NCBI GenBank assembly: GCA_011682355.1
Contig: JAACEU010000016.1
Span: 1 to 8,428 of the forward strand
Reading direction: 5' to 3'
DNA: 8,428 nt
Source of the DNA: Nitrospirota bacterium
GTDB taxonomy: Bacteria; Patescibacteriota; Gracilibacteria; UBA1369; LOWO2-01-FULL-3
Numbering within the stretch: position 1 is the stretch's first letter; each line of letters begins with the position of its first letter. Positions 1 through 7,425 of this stretch are shown one piece after another. The notes beneath the pieces are model-generated. The model was not told the origin of the DNA and ran no database searches. It worked only from the letters and a program-made list of their open reading frames with translations. A program made the translations under genes and the position numbers.

Positions 1-1
1 C

Positions 2-1078
2 CTAAAAGCTGTAAAACAGTACAAAGAAAGAGCAATGACTCCACGAGAAATACGAAAAAAGAACAAAGAATTGGTAAAAAGAATACGAAGATTCAAAAAA
101 TGGGTTACAAGCAAATACATCCAGGAATTTTCAGAAACAATTAACAAAATTGAATGGAGAGGTGAAAAACCTAACGCAAAAGCACTGGTTAATGTGTTTA
201 TGGGTGGAATTTTCGACAAACTTATTACAAAACTACTGGATAGAAAAAATCCATTAGACTTCAGAAATATCAAGCTCGAAAATATTCCTTCGGGATCTAC
301 CCTGCTTTCAGGATCTAGAATTCACAAAAAAGGAAAAGAAGTCAGAGCATTCACAAACACCCTTTCATATGAAGGAACAGAAAGAGGTGCAACTCAAATG
401 CACGGATACGGATTCCTGGAAGGGTATGGAAAAACATACAGCCTCAACAAAGGATCCAAAGAAAACAGACAAATAGCGAAAGTACTACTCGAAACAGCAA
501 GTCCGATCCCAGAAAACAACACAGACCTACTGAAATCTTCATTCGGCCTAAAAATTCTAGGCCTTGGAGCATACAGATTCATAGCGGGCAGTGAAAATTA
601 CAAAGCAATGATCGAAATTGTAAAAAATCCCGATCTCGCTACGAGCACGGAAGAAAAATACGACAACGCAATGAAACAATTCAGAGAATTGCTTGAAGCA
701 ATCCGTGCGAAACAACAAGTTGGAAAGCCATACATACAAAAAGTCGGAAACTATACAGTCACGATCGACATGAGCGAGACAACCATAAGATCCGGCGCTT
801 TCTCAAAATGTACAAACGCCTCCTTCTACATCTACGAAGGCGGAAAAGCCAAAGTTGAAGGAGAAAGAAAACTAAGAAAAACCAAAGTAATCGGCGCAAG
901 AACAGAATCCGTCCAGGTTGCAAAATCAAGAACCGACATTGCAAGCATCATCTTCAGCGTCGCCGGCGGATTCACACACAAATTTTCGAAGAAACCGAAA
1001 GAAGATGGTAAACATCACGAAGGAGGTGCAGGAGAACGGCCTCCAGATGAGGGAAAAGATGCCAACGCAGGCGCATAA
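2..1078 (+). CDS. Unrecognised basic protein, 5' end probably outside the window
   Basis: I do not recognise this protein. The first ATG in the window is at 35 and would give 347 residues, but the same frame is open to the window edge and the eleven upstream codons (LKAVKQYKERA) read like ordinary protein. No convincing Shine-Dalgarno sequence precedes the ATG, so I favour a gene that starts further left. Numbering from the ATG, residues 1-30 are strongly basic (KKNKELVKRIRRFKKW), 40-200 look like a mixed alpha/beta fold with a Gly/Tyr-rich stretch near 119-135, 205-228 is a charged helix, and 230-290 looks beta-rich. The tail from about 315 is low-complexity and probably disordered (Gly, Lys, Glu, Pro). 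I see no signal peptide or clear membrane segment in the visible part. It ends at TAA, 44 bases before the giant exported protein on the same strand, so the two may share a transcript. No function is claimed; that the frame is coding is fairly sure from its length and composition. Confidence 0.75.
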   Translation, partial: LKAVKQYKERAMTPREIRKKNKELVKRIRRFKKWVTSKYIQEFSETINKIEWRGEKPNAKALVNVFMGGIFDKLITKLLDRKNPLDFRNIKLENIPSGSTLLSGSRIHKKGKEVRAFTNTLSYEGTERGATQMHGYGFLEGYGKTYSLNKGSKENRQIAKVLLETASPIPENNTDLLKSSFGLKILGLGAYRFIAGSENYKAMIEIVKNPDLATSTEEKYDNAMKQFRELLEAIRAKQQVGKPYIQKVGNYTVTIDMSETTIRSGAFSKCTNASFYIYEGGKAKVEGERKLRKTKVIGARTESVQVAKSRTDIASIIFSVAGGFTHKFSKKPKEDGKHHEGGAGERPPDEGKDANAGA

Positions 1079-1099
1079 AACAATCCAACAAAAATTTGA

Positions 1100-1105
1100 T
1101 ATAAA
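1100..1105 (+). promoter_or_regulatory. Candidate -10 box upstream of the giant exported protein
   Basis: TATAAA lies 17 bases before the ATG at 1123, inside an A/T-rich 44-base gap. Transcription would start near 1112 and leave a leader of roughly ten bases. The best -35 candidate at about 1077-1082 (AAAACA) is poor. The AT-richness makes chance matches likely, and the gene may instead be read through from the gene to its left. Confidence 0.3.
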
Positions 1106-1122
1106 TAATAATCAAAATAAAC

Positions 1123-1191
1123 ATGAAAAACACAAAATCTATCATCATTGGACTAATATGTTCAATCCTGCTCACTGCAACTGTATTCGCA
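1123..1191 (+). other. Signal peptide, Sec type I
   Basis: Residues 1-23 show the usual three parts: a short basic start (Lys2, Lys5), a hydrophobic core IIIGLICSILLTATV, and a cleavage site with V-F-A at -3 to -1, followed by Gly24. Cys13 lies within the hydrophobic core and does not fit a lipobox, so a lipoprotein is unlikely. The export prediction agrees with the many paired cysteines further on. Confidence 0.8.
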
Positions 1192-4100
1192 GGAACCTAT
1201 CCATTAGAAACAAACATGAGTGGGTCAATATACTCTCCTGATCGTTCTGGAGTCGAATATCAACCAGGAATTTTAGGAAATTCTTTCCCTTCGTTTAACA
1301 ATTTCTACTCTAATCCAAAGATTAATAGCGGAGAAAGAAACGGGCAAGAACGAGTATTTACATTAGCTCAACATTGTTTCTACGACGCAGCTAATAACGA
1401 TGCACCTTGTGGCCAAGATGCTTACACCAATTATCACGAAGTCCTTCCGGATCAACTACAAGAAGGAGACAAAGTAAGATTCGAGATCTATTTCCACAAT
1501 AACGGAGAAGATAATTATGAGGGAGGAAGCGAAGGAAGTGCAGATGCGGTAAATGTCGAAATTGGTATGGACTTGAATGACATTGTGATTCAAGCAAGCC
1601 CACTTCATTTAGCACCAAAAGGATTTATCTACGCAGATAACAACCAATACGTTACTAACACAAGCAATAGACGTACAAACCAGGTAAACAGTAACGGACA
1701 TGTAACAAATTCGAACCTTCTTATAAAGGATAGTAATGGAGAAATTATCAGAACAGCATCTGACAGTACATGGATGGAAAGAGAAAGTGAAGACTTGGTT
1801 CTAAAACCCGTACCTGGAAGTGCAGCTTTATACGTAAAAACTTTTTATGACGAAAATAACTCAGCAAATGATGTTTATTTTGATGGAGGGATTACACAAA
1901 CAACAAATGTAACTTTTGACACTTTCATGGGTGATCAAACCATTACAATCACACCACATTTCACAGAAGATAGAATGTGGTTAAATTTCGACAGACTTCC
2001 GGGATGTTTCAGATACAGTGGTTTTGCTTATTTTGAAGCTGTAGTAGAAAGAATTCCAGATGAGACTGAACCAATCTGTGAAGAAATCCTCATAGATCAT
2101 CCGGAAACTATTTATGAGGGGACACACTCAAGATTCAATTCATCAGTTTTAAACACTGATGGAGACAATTTTGAAAGCGATATCGTTTATTGGGTAGATG
2201 AAGGATTTGGAACACTATCTTTGACAGAACCAACAGACGTTCCTGCAAACCCTTCAGATTATATATTTGAAAGAATTTTTCAATTCCTCCCGATCGAAAC
2301 AATTCAAATCCAATTGTTCACATTTAATGAAGTTATAAAAATCGCAAAAACCGGAATTTTTGATGGATTATTTGGAAATGTTGCTCACGCAATTACTATA
2401 GGACCAGTATTTGATCCGGGTGAATTATTTGAAGGACAGAATCCAGGCATCCTACTAAATCTTCCTGTCACACAACTCACAGTTCCTCAAGGAACACCGG
2501 TTTATCTGACAGCTACAAACCCTGGAATACACGGTGTTTTCCACGCAAAAACAGTAGACTCAGAAGTTGCAGCTTGTGCGAGAGATTTTGATATTATTCC
2601 ATATAGAGTATGTAAGGAAATTATTGTCGATCATCACGAAACAATCACTGACGATGGAACACTTTCACAATTCTCAGCTGTATCGCTCAACCCGGTTGAC
2701 GATATTTTCTACGGAACAATCACATATTCCGTAGATCCGGGATATGGACAATTCTTTGAAACAAAACCAACCGGATATGACGACAACACATCCCCATATA
2801 TCATAGAAATTCCGGCAGAAACATTCCCTGCACCAGTTCCACAAGGAGGATGGTGTAGTGACGTAGCAAGCCAAACTCAACCTGGTGGTGGTACTCTCGG
2901 TCAGGGCGAATTTACTTTACAGTCAGGACAAATAGCTCCGGATCTTCTGGGAGAATGGTTCTGGGAAGGAATCGATGACGAAGTCCTTGGAGGATGGGCT
3001 GAACAAAATGAAAGCCTATTCCTAGATCCGGGAATAATGTTCGAAGAAGAAACCATATTTGAAGGTGAACCAATAATTGAAATGGGCACAATCCAAGGAT
3101 TCAATTCAATCCTTCACGCAGCCAATGCTGAAGTAATAGATCCAAATACAATCAACGTTAGCCCCGGACAAACAGTATGGTTCTTACCTGCTCAACCCGG
3201 TGTAGACGTAATCCACGTATCTGCAGATTGTACTAACGAACAAAACTGTGAACGTGACTTCAGCATCGAAAGTGGAGCAGAAAATACAGTCTGTCAGGAA
3301 ATCCTGGTAAATCAACCAACAACTATTGTGGCAGGAACTCTATCAGAGATTTCAGCAAAACCTGTAGACGATACAACAAACAATTTTGATGGGATGATCA
3401 GATACAACGTACAACCGGGTACCGGACAATTCTTTTTAACAAAACCAACAGGTTATACAGATAATGATTCACCAATGGTCATCGAATTTGATGATTCAAT
3501 ACCAATCCCCACACCTCAGGGAGGATTATTCTGTAGCGATAACGTCATGGAGCCGGGTACAATCATGGCAAATCCGGGTCAAAAAGTATGGCTCTATGCT
3601 GAACAGACAGGAAACACCGTCGTTCACATAGGCACAGACTGTACAGACGTTTTAACCTGTAACCGTCATCTTGACATCGAAGCATCAGAAAATATTTGTA
3701 CAGGCATTTCAGTACAAGATGAAGGCGTAAACCTAGTAGAATTAAACCCTGGAGAACTTTATGAACTAACTGCAGACGCCGCTTATACAGGAACTCCTGC
3801 ATCAGAAGAAGTTACATTCACATCAACTCAAGGATTATTCTTTGGACCGGTAACATCAGATCCCCTGCTACAAGAAGTATACAGGATTCTAATTCAAGAT
3901 AATTTAGTGGGAACAATTTCATCCAACTGGATAAATGAACCAATCCCCGCATCGCTATTAGCTCAATTATCACAATCTATCACAGTGAACGATGGTGATT
4001 TGGTATTCTTCGTTACATTTACAGATGCAACGGGAACAGATGCGCTAACGGTTCAAGCTACAAACAGAGGTGAAGCCGCCTGTGTCAAAACTTATGACAT

Positions 4101-6372
4101 GGCGGTCCAAGACCAACTTTGTGAAAGTATCGAAGTTACATATTCCCCTACTCCATTCAATCCCGACTTAGGTACAATAATCGTTGTACAACCGGGAATA
4201 TACGGAGACTGGACAGGAGAATTCGAATTCTCCGCACCAAACGGAACATTCTCAATCCCGGGTGGAACACCGGCAACAAGCTTCACACAAACCTCAGCCG
4301 CCGGAGGAATAACCTACACTCCTGATGGAGTAACTACAGATACTGATGAAATCACAATCACAGCAACAGGCCCACTAAACGGTGGCGGTGTTTGTAACTA
4401 TGTAATCAGCCCAACTCCACAAGACGTAGAATGTATTGACCTTTCAATCGTTCAACCGGCCGGAACATGGGACGAAAACGATTTCACAGACGACAACGAA
4501 CAAAGATTTAGAATCGAAGTAGACACAGATCCGGCAGGATTTGAAGACACTTTGACTTACAGATGGGAAGAAGACGAAAACTCTTCTGCAGAATTCAGAG
4601 ACTCAATTACAGATCACACATTCTCAAACCCATTAATCAACTACCTCGAAGACATCAACGTAAACGACGATGCTTCAGTCACAATTTACGCAGTTGATGC
4701 AAATGGTGACCCAATCGCAGCATGTCGAGACACAGCAAACTTCGACGTTGATGACGACAATCCGGGAATCGACAAGGTAGTTTACGACCCTATCTCAAGA
4801 GATTGGGAAAATGTAGTCAACTATGGAGGAAGAGACGAAAACGGAGACTTCATCGATCCAAAATACGAATGGATAACTTACCTCTCTGTATTCGACCCGG
4901 ATGGTGTCGAATCAGCACAACTTTGGGAAGATGAATTGGATAATGGAAATATCGAATCGGCAAACTTAGGTTCTGCCGGTGGAGATCTATTGTTCCAGGG
5001 AATGGTTATTGCAGTTGAAGACAACAACGGCGACCAATACGTCATTTATCAAACTGATGGATTCGAAACTGGCAGATTTAGAAATGAAGATTACATATTG
5101 AACGACGACCTGGAATACTTTGAAGATTGGGATGAAAACAATCTTGATGACAAATACGACTGTGACAGCACAAGCTCGGATTTCGAAGCAGATCGTGTTT
5201 GTATCGAAAATTATGACAATGCATTGATCGATTTCCAAAGAGGTAGACAAGTAGAATTCCAAAACATGGAAGATGCAAAATACACGTATGTCTTCTATCA
5301 AATGGAAAACAGAACAGAAATTGACGAAGAATTCTGTAGAACAATGATCGAAGAATTCGGAACTTGCGGTGAAGAATTTAAAAATGAAATCAATTTCGAA
5401 ACTCCGGAAGGTCACGAAGGTAAAGATGATGCAAAAGTCGTAGTTGTCTGTCCATACATCCTTGTTCGTGAAGGTGGAGACATCTTCTTCCACGACGCAA
5501 TCGACACGGGTATTGATGTAAGCGCTTGTTACGAAGTTGAAAGTGGTGAAGGTGGAACATTCAGACCTAAAAAGGAAGATGAAGGAGATGTTGTAAGTAC
5601 AGGTCAAGGAGAAGAAGGAGAAGAAATTACCCTTATCGCTCCTTCCCACGACCTTTGTAAAATCAGCAACACTGAAAAATCAGACATTGAGGCTTACAGA
5701 AACGTATTCAAAAACTTCTCAAGTTCTGTCTGTGAAATGGAAACAGAAGTGGCGGAACAATGGAAAGAAGTACACATCAACAACGCAATCAAAGCCAATA
5801 TCGAAAAATTGGCAAGATTCGGAATAAACAACGCTGATGCCAACATACTTGAAGTCGAAAATGAATTTAACAACAGCGTATACATCTCTTCAGGCGACCT
5901 AACAATCCAGTCTGACTTCTATGTTCCTGCAGGTGCAAGAACATACATCATTCAAGGTGGAGATCTACATATCAACGCAAACATATACTACAACGATAAC
6001 GGTGCAGATGTTGATATCACAAACCCAACCACAATCCCTTCAGTCGCGTTCGTTGTGATCGACGGTAATATCATCATCGACGGTGACGTAACTTACCTGG
6101 ACGGTATCTACATGGCCGTAGACACAGAAGGTGCTGAAGGTGAAGACGGAAGATTCCTGGCAAAAGATGACAAAGTAAGTTACAAACTGCTTACTATCCA
6201 AGGAAGCCTGGTGGGAGATATCTACGAACTTTACACAAACAGAAAAGGTGTCGGTGACCCTCTAAAAGATGAAAGTTCAATTACGGTCAAATATGACCAA
6301 AGAATCCTACTAAACACAGCACCGGGACTCAACGAATTGATCGATATTAGCCAGCTGGAAGTAGCCAACTAA
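1123..6372 (+). CDS. Giant exported Ig-like repeat protein with bactofilin-like C-terminus
   Basis: This is a 1749-residue, acidic, beta-rich protein predicted to act outside the membrane. Residues 1-23 form a Sec signal peptide (MKNTK, hydrophobic core, cleavage after VFA). Residues 100-315 form a beta-rich domain containing GDKVRFEIYFHNNG, reminiscent of DUF11/CARDB-type surface domains. Residues 319-1210 hold six Ig-like repeats, each opening with Cys plus a beta strand (CEEILID, CKEIIVD, CQEILVN, CTGISV, CESIEV, CIDLSI) and closing with a Cys such as in CARDFDI or CERDFSI. Residues 1212-1580 are acidic, with eight cysteines and a possible calcium loop at 1335-1346. Residues 1585-1747 resemble stacked bactofilin-type turns (GGDLHINANI, DGNIIIDGDV, IQGSLVGDI). 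There is no LPXTG, SLH, lipobox or C-terminal membrane helix, so the mode of attachment is unclear. The ATG at 1123 fits the signal peptide, although no Shine-Dalgarno sequence is visible. An S-layer, adhesin or appendage role is inference only. The gene ends at TAA just before a strong terminator. Confidence 0.9.
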   Translation: MKNTKSIIIGLICSILLTATVFAGTYPLETNMSGSIYSPDRSGVEYQPGILGNSFPSFNNFYSNPKINSGERNGQERVFTLAQHCFYDAANNDAPCGQDAYTNYHEVLPDQLQEGDKVRFEIYFHNNGEDNYEGGSEGSADAVNVEIGMDLNDIVIQASPLHLAPKGFIYADNNQYVTNTSNRRTNQVNSNGHVTNSNLLIKDSNGEIIRTASDSTWMERESEDLVLKPVPGSAALYVKTFYDENNSANDVYFDGGITQTTNVTFDTFMGDQTITITPHFTEDRMWLNFDRLPGCFRYSGFAYFEAVVERIPDETEPICEEILIDHPETIYEGTHSRFNSSVLNTDGDNFESDIVYWVDEGFGTLSLTEPTDVPANPSDYIFERIFQFLPIETIQIQLFTFNEVIKIAKTGIFDGLFGNVAHAITIGPVFDPGELFEGQNPGILLNLPVTQLTVPQGTPVYLTATNPGIHGVFHAKTVDSEVAACARDFDIIPYRVCKEIIVDHHETITDDGTLSQFSAVSLNPVDDIFYGTITYSVDPGYGQFFETKPTGYDDNTSPYIIEIPAETFPAPVPQGGWCSDVASQTQPGGGTLGQGEFTLQSGQIAPDLLGEWFWEGIDDEVLGGWAEQNESLFLDPGIMFEEETIFEGEPIIEMGTIQGFNSILHAANAEVIDPNTINVSPGQTVWFLPAQPGVDVIHVSADCTNEQNCERDFSIESGAENTVCQEILVNQPTTIVAGTLSEISAKPVDDTTNNFDGMIRYNVQPGTGQFFLTKPTGYTDNDSPMVIEFDDSIPIPTPQGGLFCSDNVMEPGTIMANPGQKVWLYAEQTGNTVVHIGTDCTDVLTCNRHLDIEASENICTGISVQDEGVNLVELNPGELYELTADAAYTGTPASEEVTFTSTQGLFFGPVTSDPLLQEVYRILIQDNLVGTISSNWINEPIPASLLAQLSQSITVNDGDLVFFVTFTDATGTDALTVQATNRGEAACVKTYDMAVQDQLCESIEVTYSPTPFNPDLGTIIVVQPGIYGDWTGEFEFSAPNGTFSIPGGTPATSFTQTSAAGGITYTPDGVTTDTDEITITATGPLNGGGVCNYVISPTPQDVECIDLSIVQPAGTWDENDFTDDNEQRFRIEVDTDPAGFEDTLTYRWEEDENSSAEFRDSITDHTFSNPLINYLEDINVNDDASVTIYAVDANGDPIAACRDTANFDVDDDNPGIDKVVYDPISRDWENVVNYGGRDENGDFIDPKYEWITYLSVFDPDGVESAQLWEDELDNGNIESANLGSAGGDLLFQGMVIAVEDNNGDQYVIYQTDGFETGRFRNEDYILNDDLEYFEDWDENNLDDKYDCDSTSSDFEADRVCIENYDNALIDFQRGRQVEFQNMEDAKYTYVFYQMENRTEIDEEFCRTMIEEFGTCGEEFKNEINFETPEGHEGKDDAKVVVVCPYILVREGGDIFFHDAIDTGIDVSACYEVESGEGGTFRPKKEDEGDVVSTGQGEEGEEITLIAPSHDLCKISNTEKSDIEAYRNVFKNFSSSVCEMETEVAEQWKEVHINNAIKANIEKLARFGINNADANILEVENEFNNSVYISSGDLTIQSDFYVPAGARTYIIQGGDLHINANIYYNDNGADVDITNPTTIPSVAFVVIDGNIIIDGDVTYLDGIYMAVDTEGAEGEDGRFLAKDDKVSYKLLTIQGSLVGDIYELYTNRKGVGDPLKDESSITVKYDQRILLNTAPGLNELIDISQLEVAN
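2077..4752 (+). repeat. Six Cys-bracketed Ig-like repeats inside the giant protein
   Basis: Six degenerate protein repeats start at residues 319, 497, 724, 859, 1000 and 1104 (nucleotides 2077, 2611, 3292, 3697, 4120 and 4432). Each begins with Cys followed by an alternating hydrophobic strand and ends with a Cys at 485, 709, 846, 987, 1091 and 1201. Repeats 2 and 3 are the closest pair, sharing GQFF-TKPTGY, a central P-PQGG block and CSD; their DNA is also visibly similar near 2748 and 3417, which points to a more recent duplication. These two repeats have an extra Cys pair (578/703 and 804/840), so every repeat holds an even number of cysteines. The layout resembles bacterial Ig-like domains, but I cannot assign a specific family. 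Confidence 0.75.
5125..5160 (+). other. Possible EF-hand/TSP3-like calcium loop in the giant protein
   Basis: Residues 1335-1346 read D-W-D-E-N-N-L-D-D-K-Y-D, with acidic or amide residues at loop positions 1, 3, 5, 9 and 12 as in dockerin or thrombospondin type 3 calcium loops; Cys1347 follows directly. There is only one copy and position 6 is Asn instead of the usual Gly. In such an Asp-rich region a chance match is possible. Confidence 0.4.
5875..6363 (+). other. C-terminal bactofilin-like beta-solenoid module
   Basis: Residues 1585-1747 contain short, regularly spaced strand-turn units (YISSGDLTIQSDF, YIIQGGDLHINANI, VIDGNIIIDGDV, LTIQGSLVGDI) of the kind that build a right-handed beta-solenoid in bactofilin-like domains. 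The end KYDQRILLNTAPGLNELIDI looks like a conserved cap. I recall similar ends on large secreted proteins of Candidate Phyla Radiation bacteria, but that is memory and not a search. Upstream, the CPYILVREGGDIFFHDAI block (residues 1443-1460) and the helical stretch 1520-1568 probably belong to the same C-terminal unit. Confidence 0.55.
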
Positions 6373-6397
6373 ATTCACACTAAATTTATTGAAAATT

Positions 6398-6437
6398 AGG
6401 GAAAAAGCCCGCCTACTCTCAGGTGGGTTTTTTCTTT
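6398..6437. terminator. Hairpin terminator shared by convergent genes
   Basis: Left arm 6402-6414 (AAAAAGCCCGCCT) pairs with right arm 6421-6433 (AGGTGGGTTTTTT) around the six-base loop ACTCTC, with pairing extendable outward to about 6398/6437. It begins about 26 bases after the TAA of the giant protein and provides a run of U after the stem. On the + strand two positions are G-U pairs; on the - strand the same positions become C-A mismatches. The hairpin should therefore work better for the giant protein, although the A-run gives a U-tract on the other strand too. The right arm also encodes the last codons of the HNH gene. Confidence 0.85.
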
Positions 6438-7312
6438 GCTTGTACCAATTGGTCAATCATATTTTTAATATTAAATTTTTCCGGTTTTTTGCAAATTTTC
6501 CAGTACTCCGGCGACAATTCTTCGTTTTCTATTAATCCCATGTGTGCAAGATTATGGTGAGCTTTGCAAAGCGGCATTATTTTGTCCGGATTGTGTTCCT
6601 TTGAAAGTGCAAATCGATCTGTATGGTGTAATTCTTCCGCTTTTCTGTGGCAGCCAGGGTAAATGCATGTCCCATTAGTTGTTTTGTAAGCATATTTCTT
6701 AATCTTCATAGATATTGGTCGAGAATTAGTGTTTTTAGTTTCCGGCTTTTCTTCTTTTAATTTTTCCTCCCTTAGCTCTAAATACTCCTTCATTAACTCA
6801 TTCCAATCACTATTCGCACTCAATTTTTCAAGCTTTTCCGCCACTGCCATATCGACTTGCATCATTATCGTTTTCTTTTCTAAGTCTGGGACATCCCAAA
6901 GTTTCTGATCATTTTCCACATCTGTCACCCCCTCCTCTTTAAATTCTTTTATATAAGCTCTAAAAGTACTATTGCTCATAGTATTAGCTTTTTCTGCCAA
7001 GAATTTTTGATTCTCATCAGTTACTATTGAAACAGCTGGTCTAATTGAATTTAGACCCTTTTCCTTTGCTACTTTCATCAAATCAGGCTTATCCTCAATC
7101 TTTCTCATCACCCATAAACATTCATCCACCTTCCGCTGACTCATTCCAGCCAGCTTATACGCATACACATAAATCGACGAAAATCCCTTTTTTTTCCAAA
7201 TCCGATACTTTTCTATTCTTGGCAACAATAGTTCACACTTTCTCATCCATTTCCGCGCATTCTGACCATAAAACGAAAATTCCTCGTGAAGTTCTTTTTC
7301 AAATTTTTCCAT
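6419..7312 (-). CDS. HNH endonuclease family protein
   Basis: This 297-residue protein probably cuts DNA with a C-terminal zinc-supported HNH (beta-beta-alpha metal) nuclease domain. The domain covers about residues 205-257: Cys216 and Cys221 (CIYPGC) with Cys249 and His252 or His253 (LCKAHH) as likely zinc ligands, His229/His230 as the catalytic general-base candidate, Asn241, then NLAH at the end. Residues 1-185 are mostly helical and basic, with a segment at 44-74 (SSIYVYAYKLAGMSQRKVDE) that I associate with free-standing HNH proteins of Candidate Phyla Radiation bacteria; it may bind DNA. A Lys/Glu-rich linker at 181-198 joins the two parts. The start ATG at 7312 has no Shine-Dalgarno sequence. 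The stop is TGA within the terminator hairpin. The gene stands alone and opposite to both neighbours and looks more AT-rich than they do, which would fit a mobile gene, but no insertion-sequence ends or flanking repeats are visible. The substrate is unknown; no methylase or other defence partner lies beside it. Confidence 0.88.
   Translation of the reverse strand: MEKFEKELHEEFSFYGQNARKWMRKCELLLPRIEKYRIWKKKGFSSIYVYAYKLAGMSQRKVDECLWVMRKIEDKPDLMKVAKEKGLNSIRPAVSIVTDENQKFLAEKANTMSNSTFRAYIKEFKEEGVTDVENDQKLWDVPDLEKKTIMMQVDMAVAEKLEKLSANSDWNELMKEYLELREEKLKEEKPETKNTNSRPISMKIKKYAYKTTNGTCIYPGCHRKAEELHHTDRFALSKEHNPDKIMPLCKAHHNLAHMGLIENEELSPEYWKICKKPEKFNIKNMIDQLVQAKKKPT
6542..6667 (-). other. HNH nuclease domain with all key residues present
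   Basis: Residues 216-257 hold the CxxxxC knuckle, the paired His of EELHH, the Asn of HNPD, and the CxxHH-N-xx-H end. Nothing essential to the family appears to be missing, so the nuclease is probably active. The exact assignment of the metal-binding His among 252, 253 and 257 cannot be made without an alignment. Confidence 0.8.
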
Positions 7313-7336
7313 GACGCTATTGGGCTAAAAAATAAC

Positions 7337-7342
7337 ACTATA
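7337..7342 (-). promoter_or_regulatory. Candidate -10 box of the HNH gene
   Basis: On the - strand this reads TATAGT, ending 24 bases before the ATG at 7312, so the leader would be about 19 bases long. No good -35 match is found at the usual spacing. It is offered as the best candidate in a short region only. Confidence 0.3.
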
Positions 7343-7425
7343 AACTGTTTGCATCATAGAAAATTCGCCCTTATTCTACCTCAAAACACAAAAAGACAAA
7401 GCACTCCAGCTCGACAAATAACCAC

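Noticed and set aside
1159..1164. Cys13 as a lipoprotein attachment site
   Set aside because: The residues before it (G-L-I) do not fit a lipobox and it sits in the middle of the hydrophobic core; the V-F-A cleavage site is better.
918..1241. 107-residue + strand frame spanning the gap between the first two genes
   Set aside because: It overlaps both real genes in another frame, is rich in Asn, Gln, His and Lys with no domain character, and would leave no separate leader for the signal-peptide protein.
2077..4752. Recent DNA tandem duplication or CRISPR-like repeat
   Set aside because: The repeats are visible mainly at protein level, vary in length from about 100 to 220 residues and have diverged in DNA; they are protein domains, not a DNA repeat array.
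4987..5649. 220-residue open frame on the - strand
   Set aside because: It lies wholly opposite the acidic part of the giant protein; its Phe/Val/Ile-rich, low-complexity sequence is what the complement of GAA/GAC-rich codons gives. No start signal or domain is seen.
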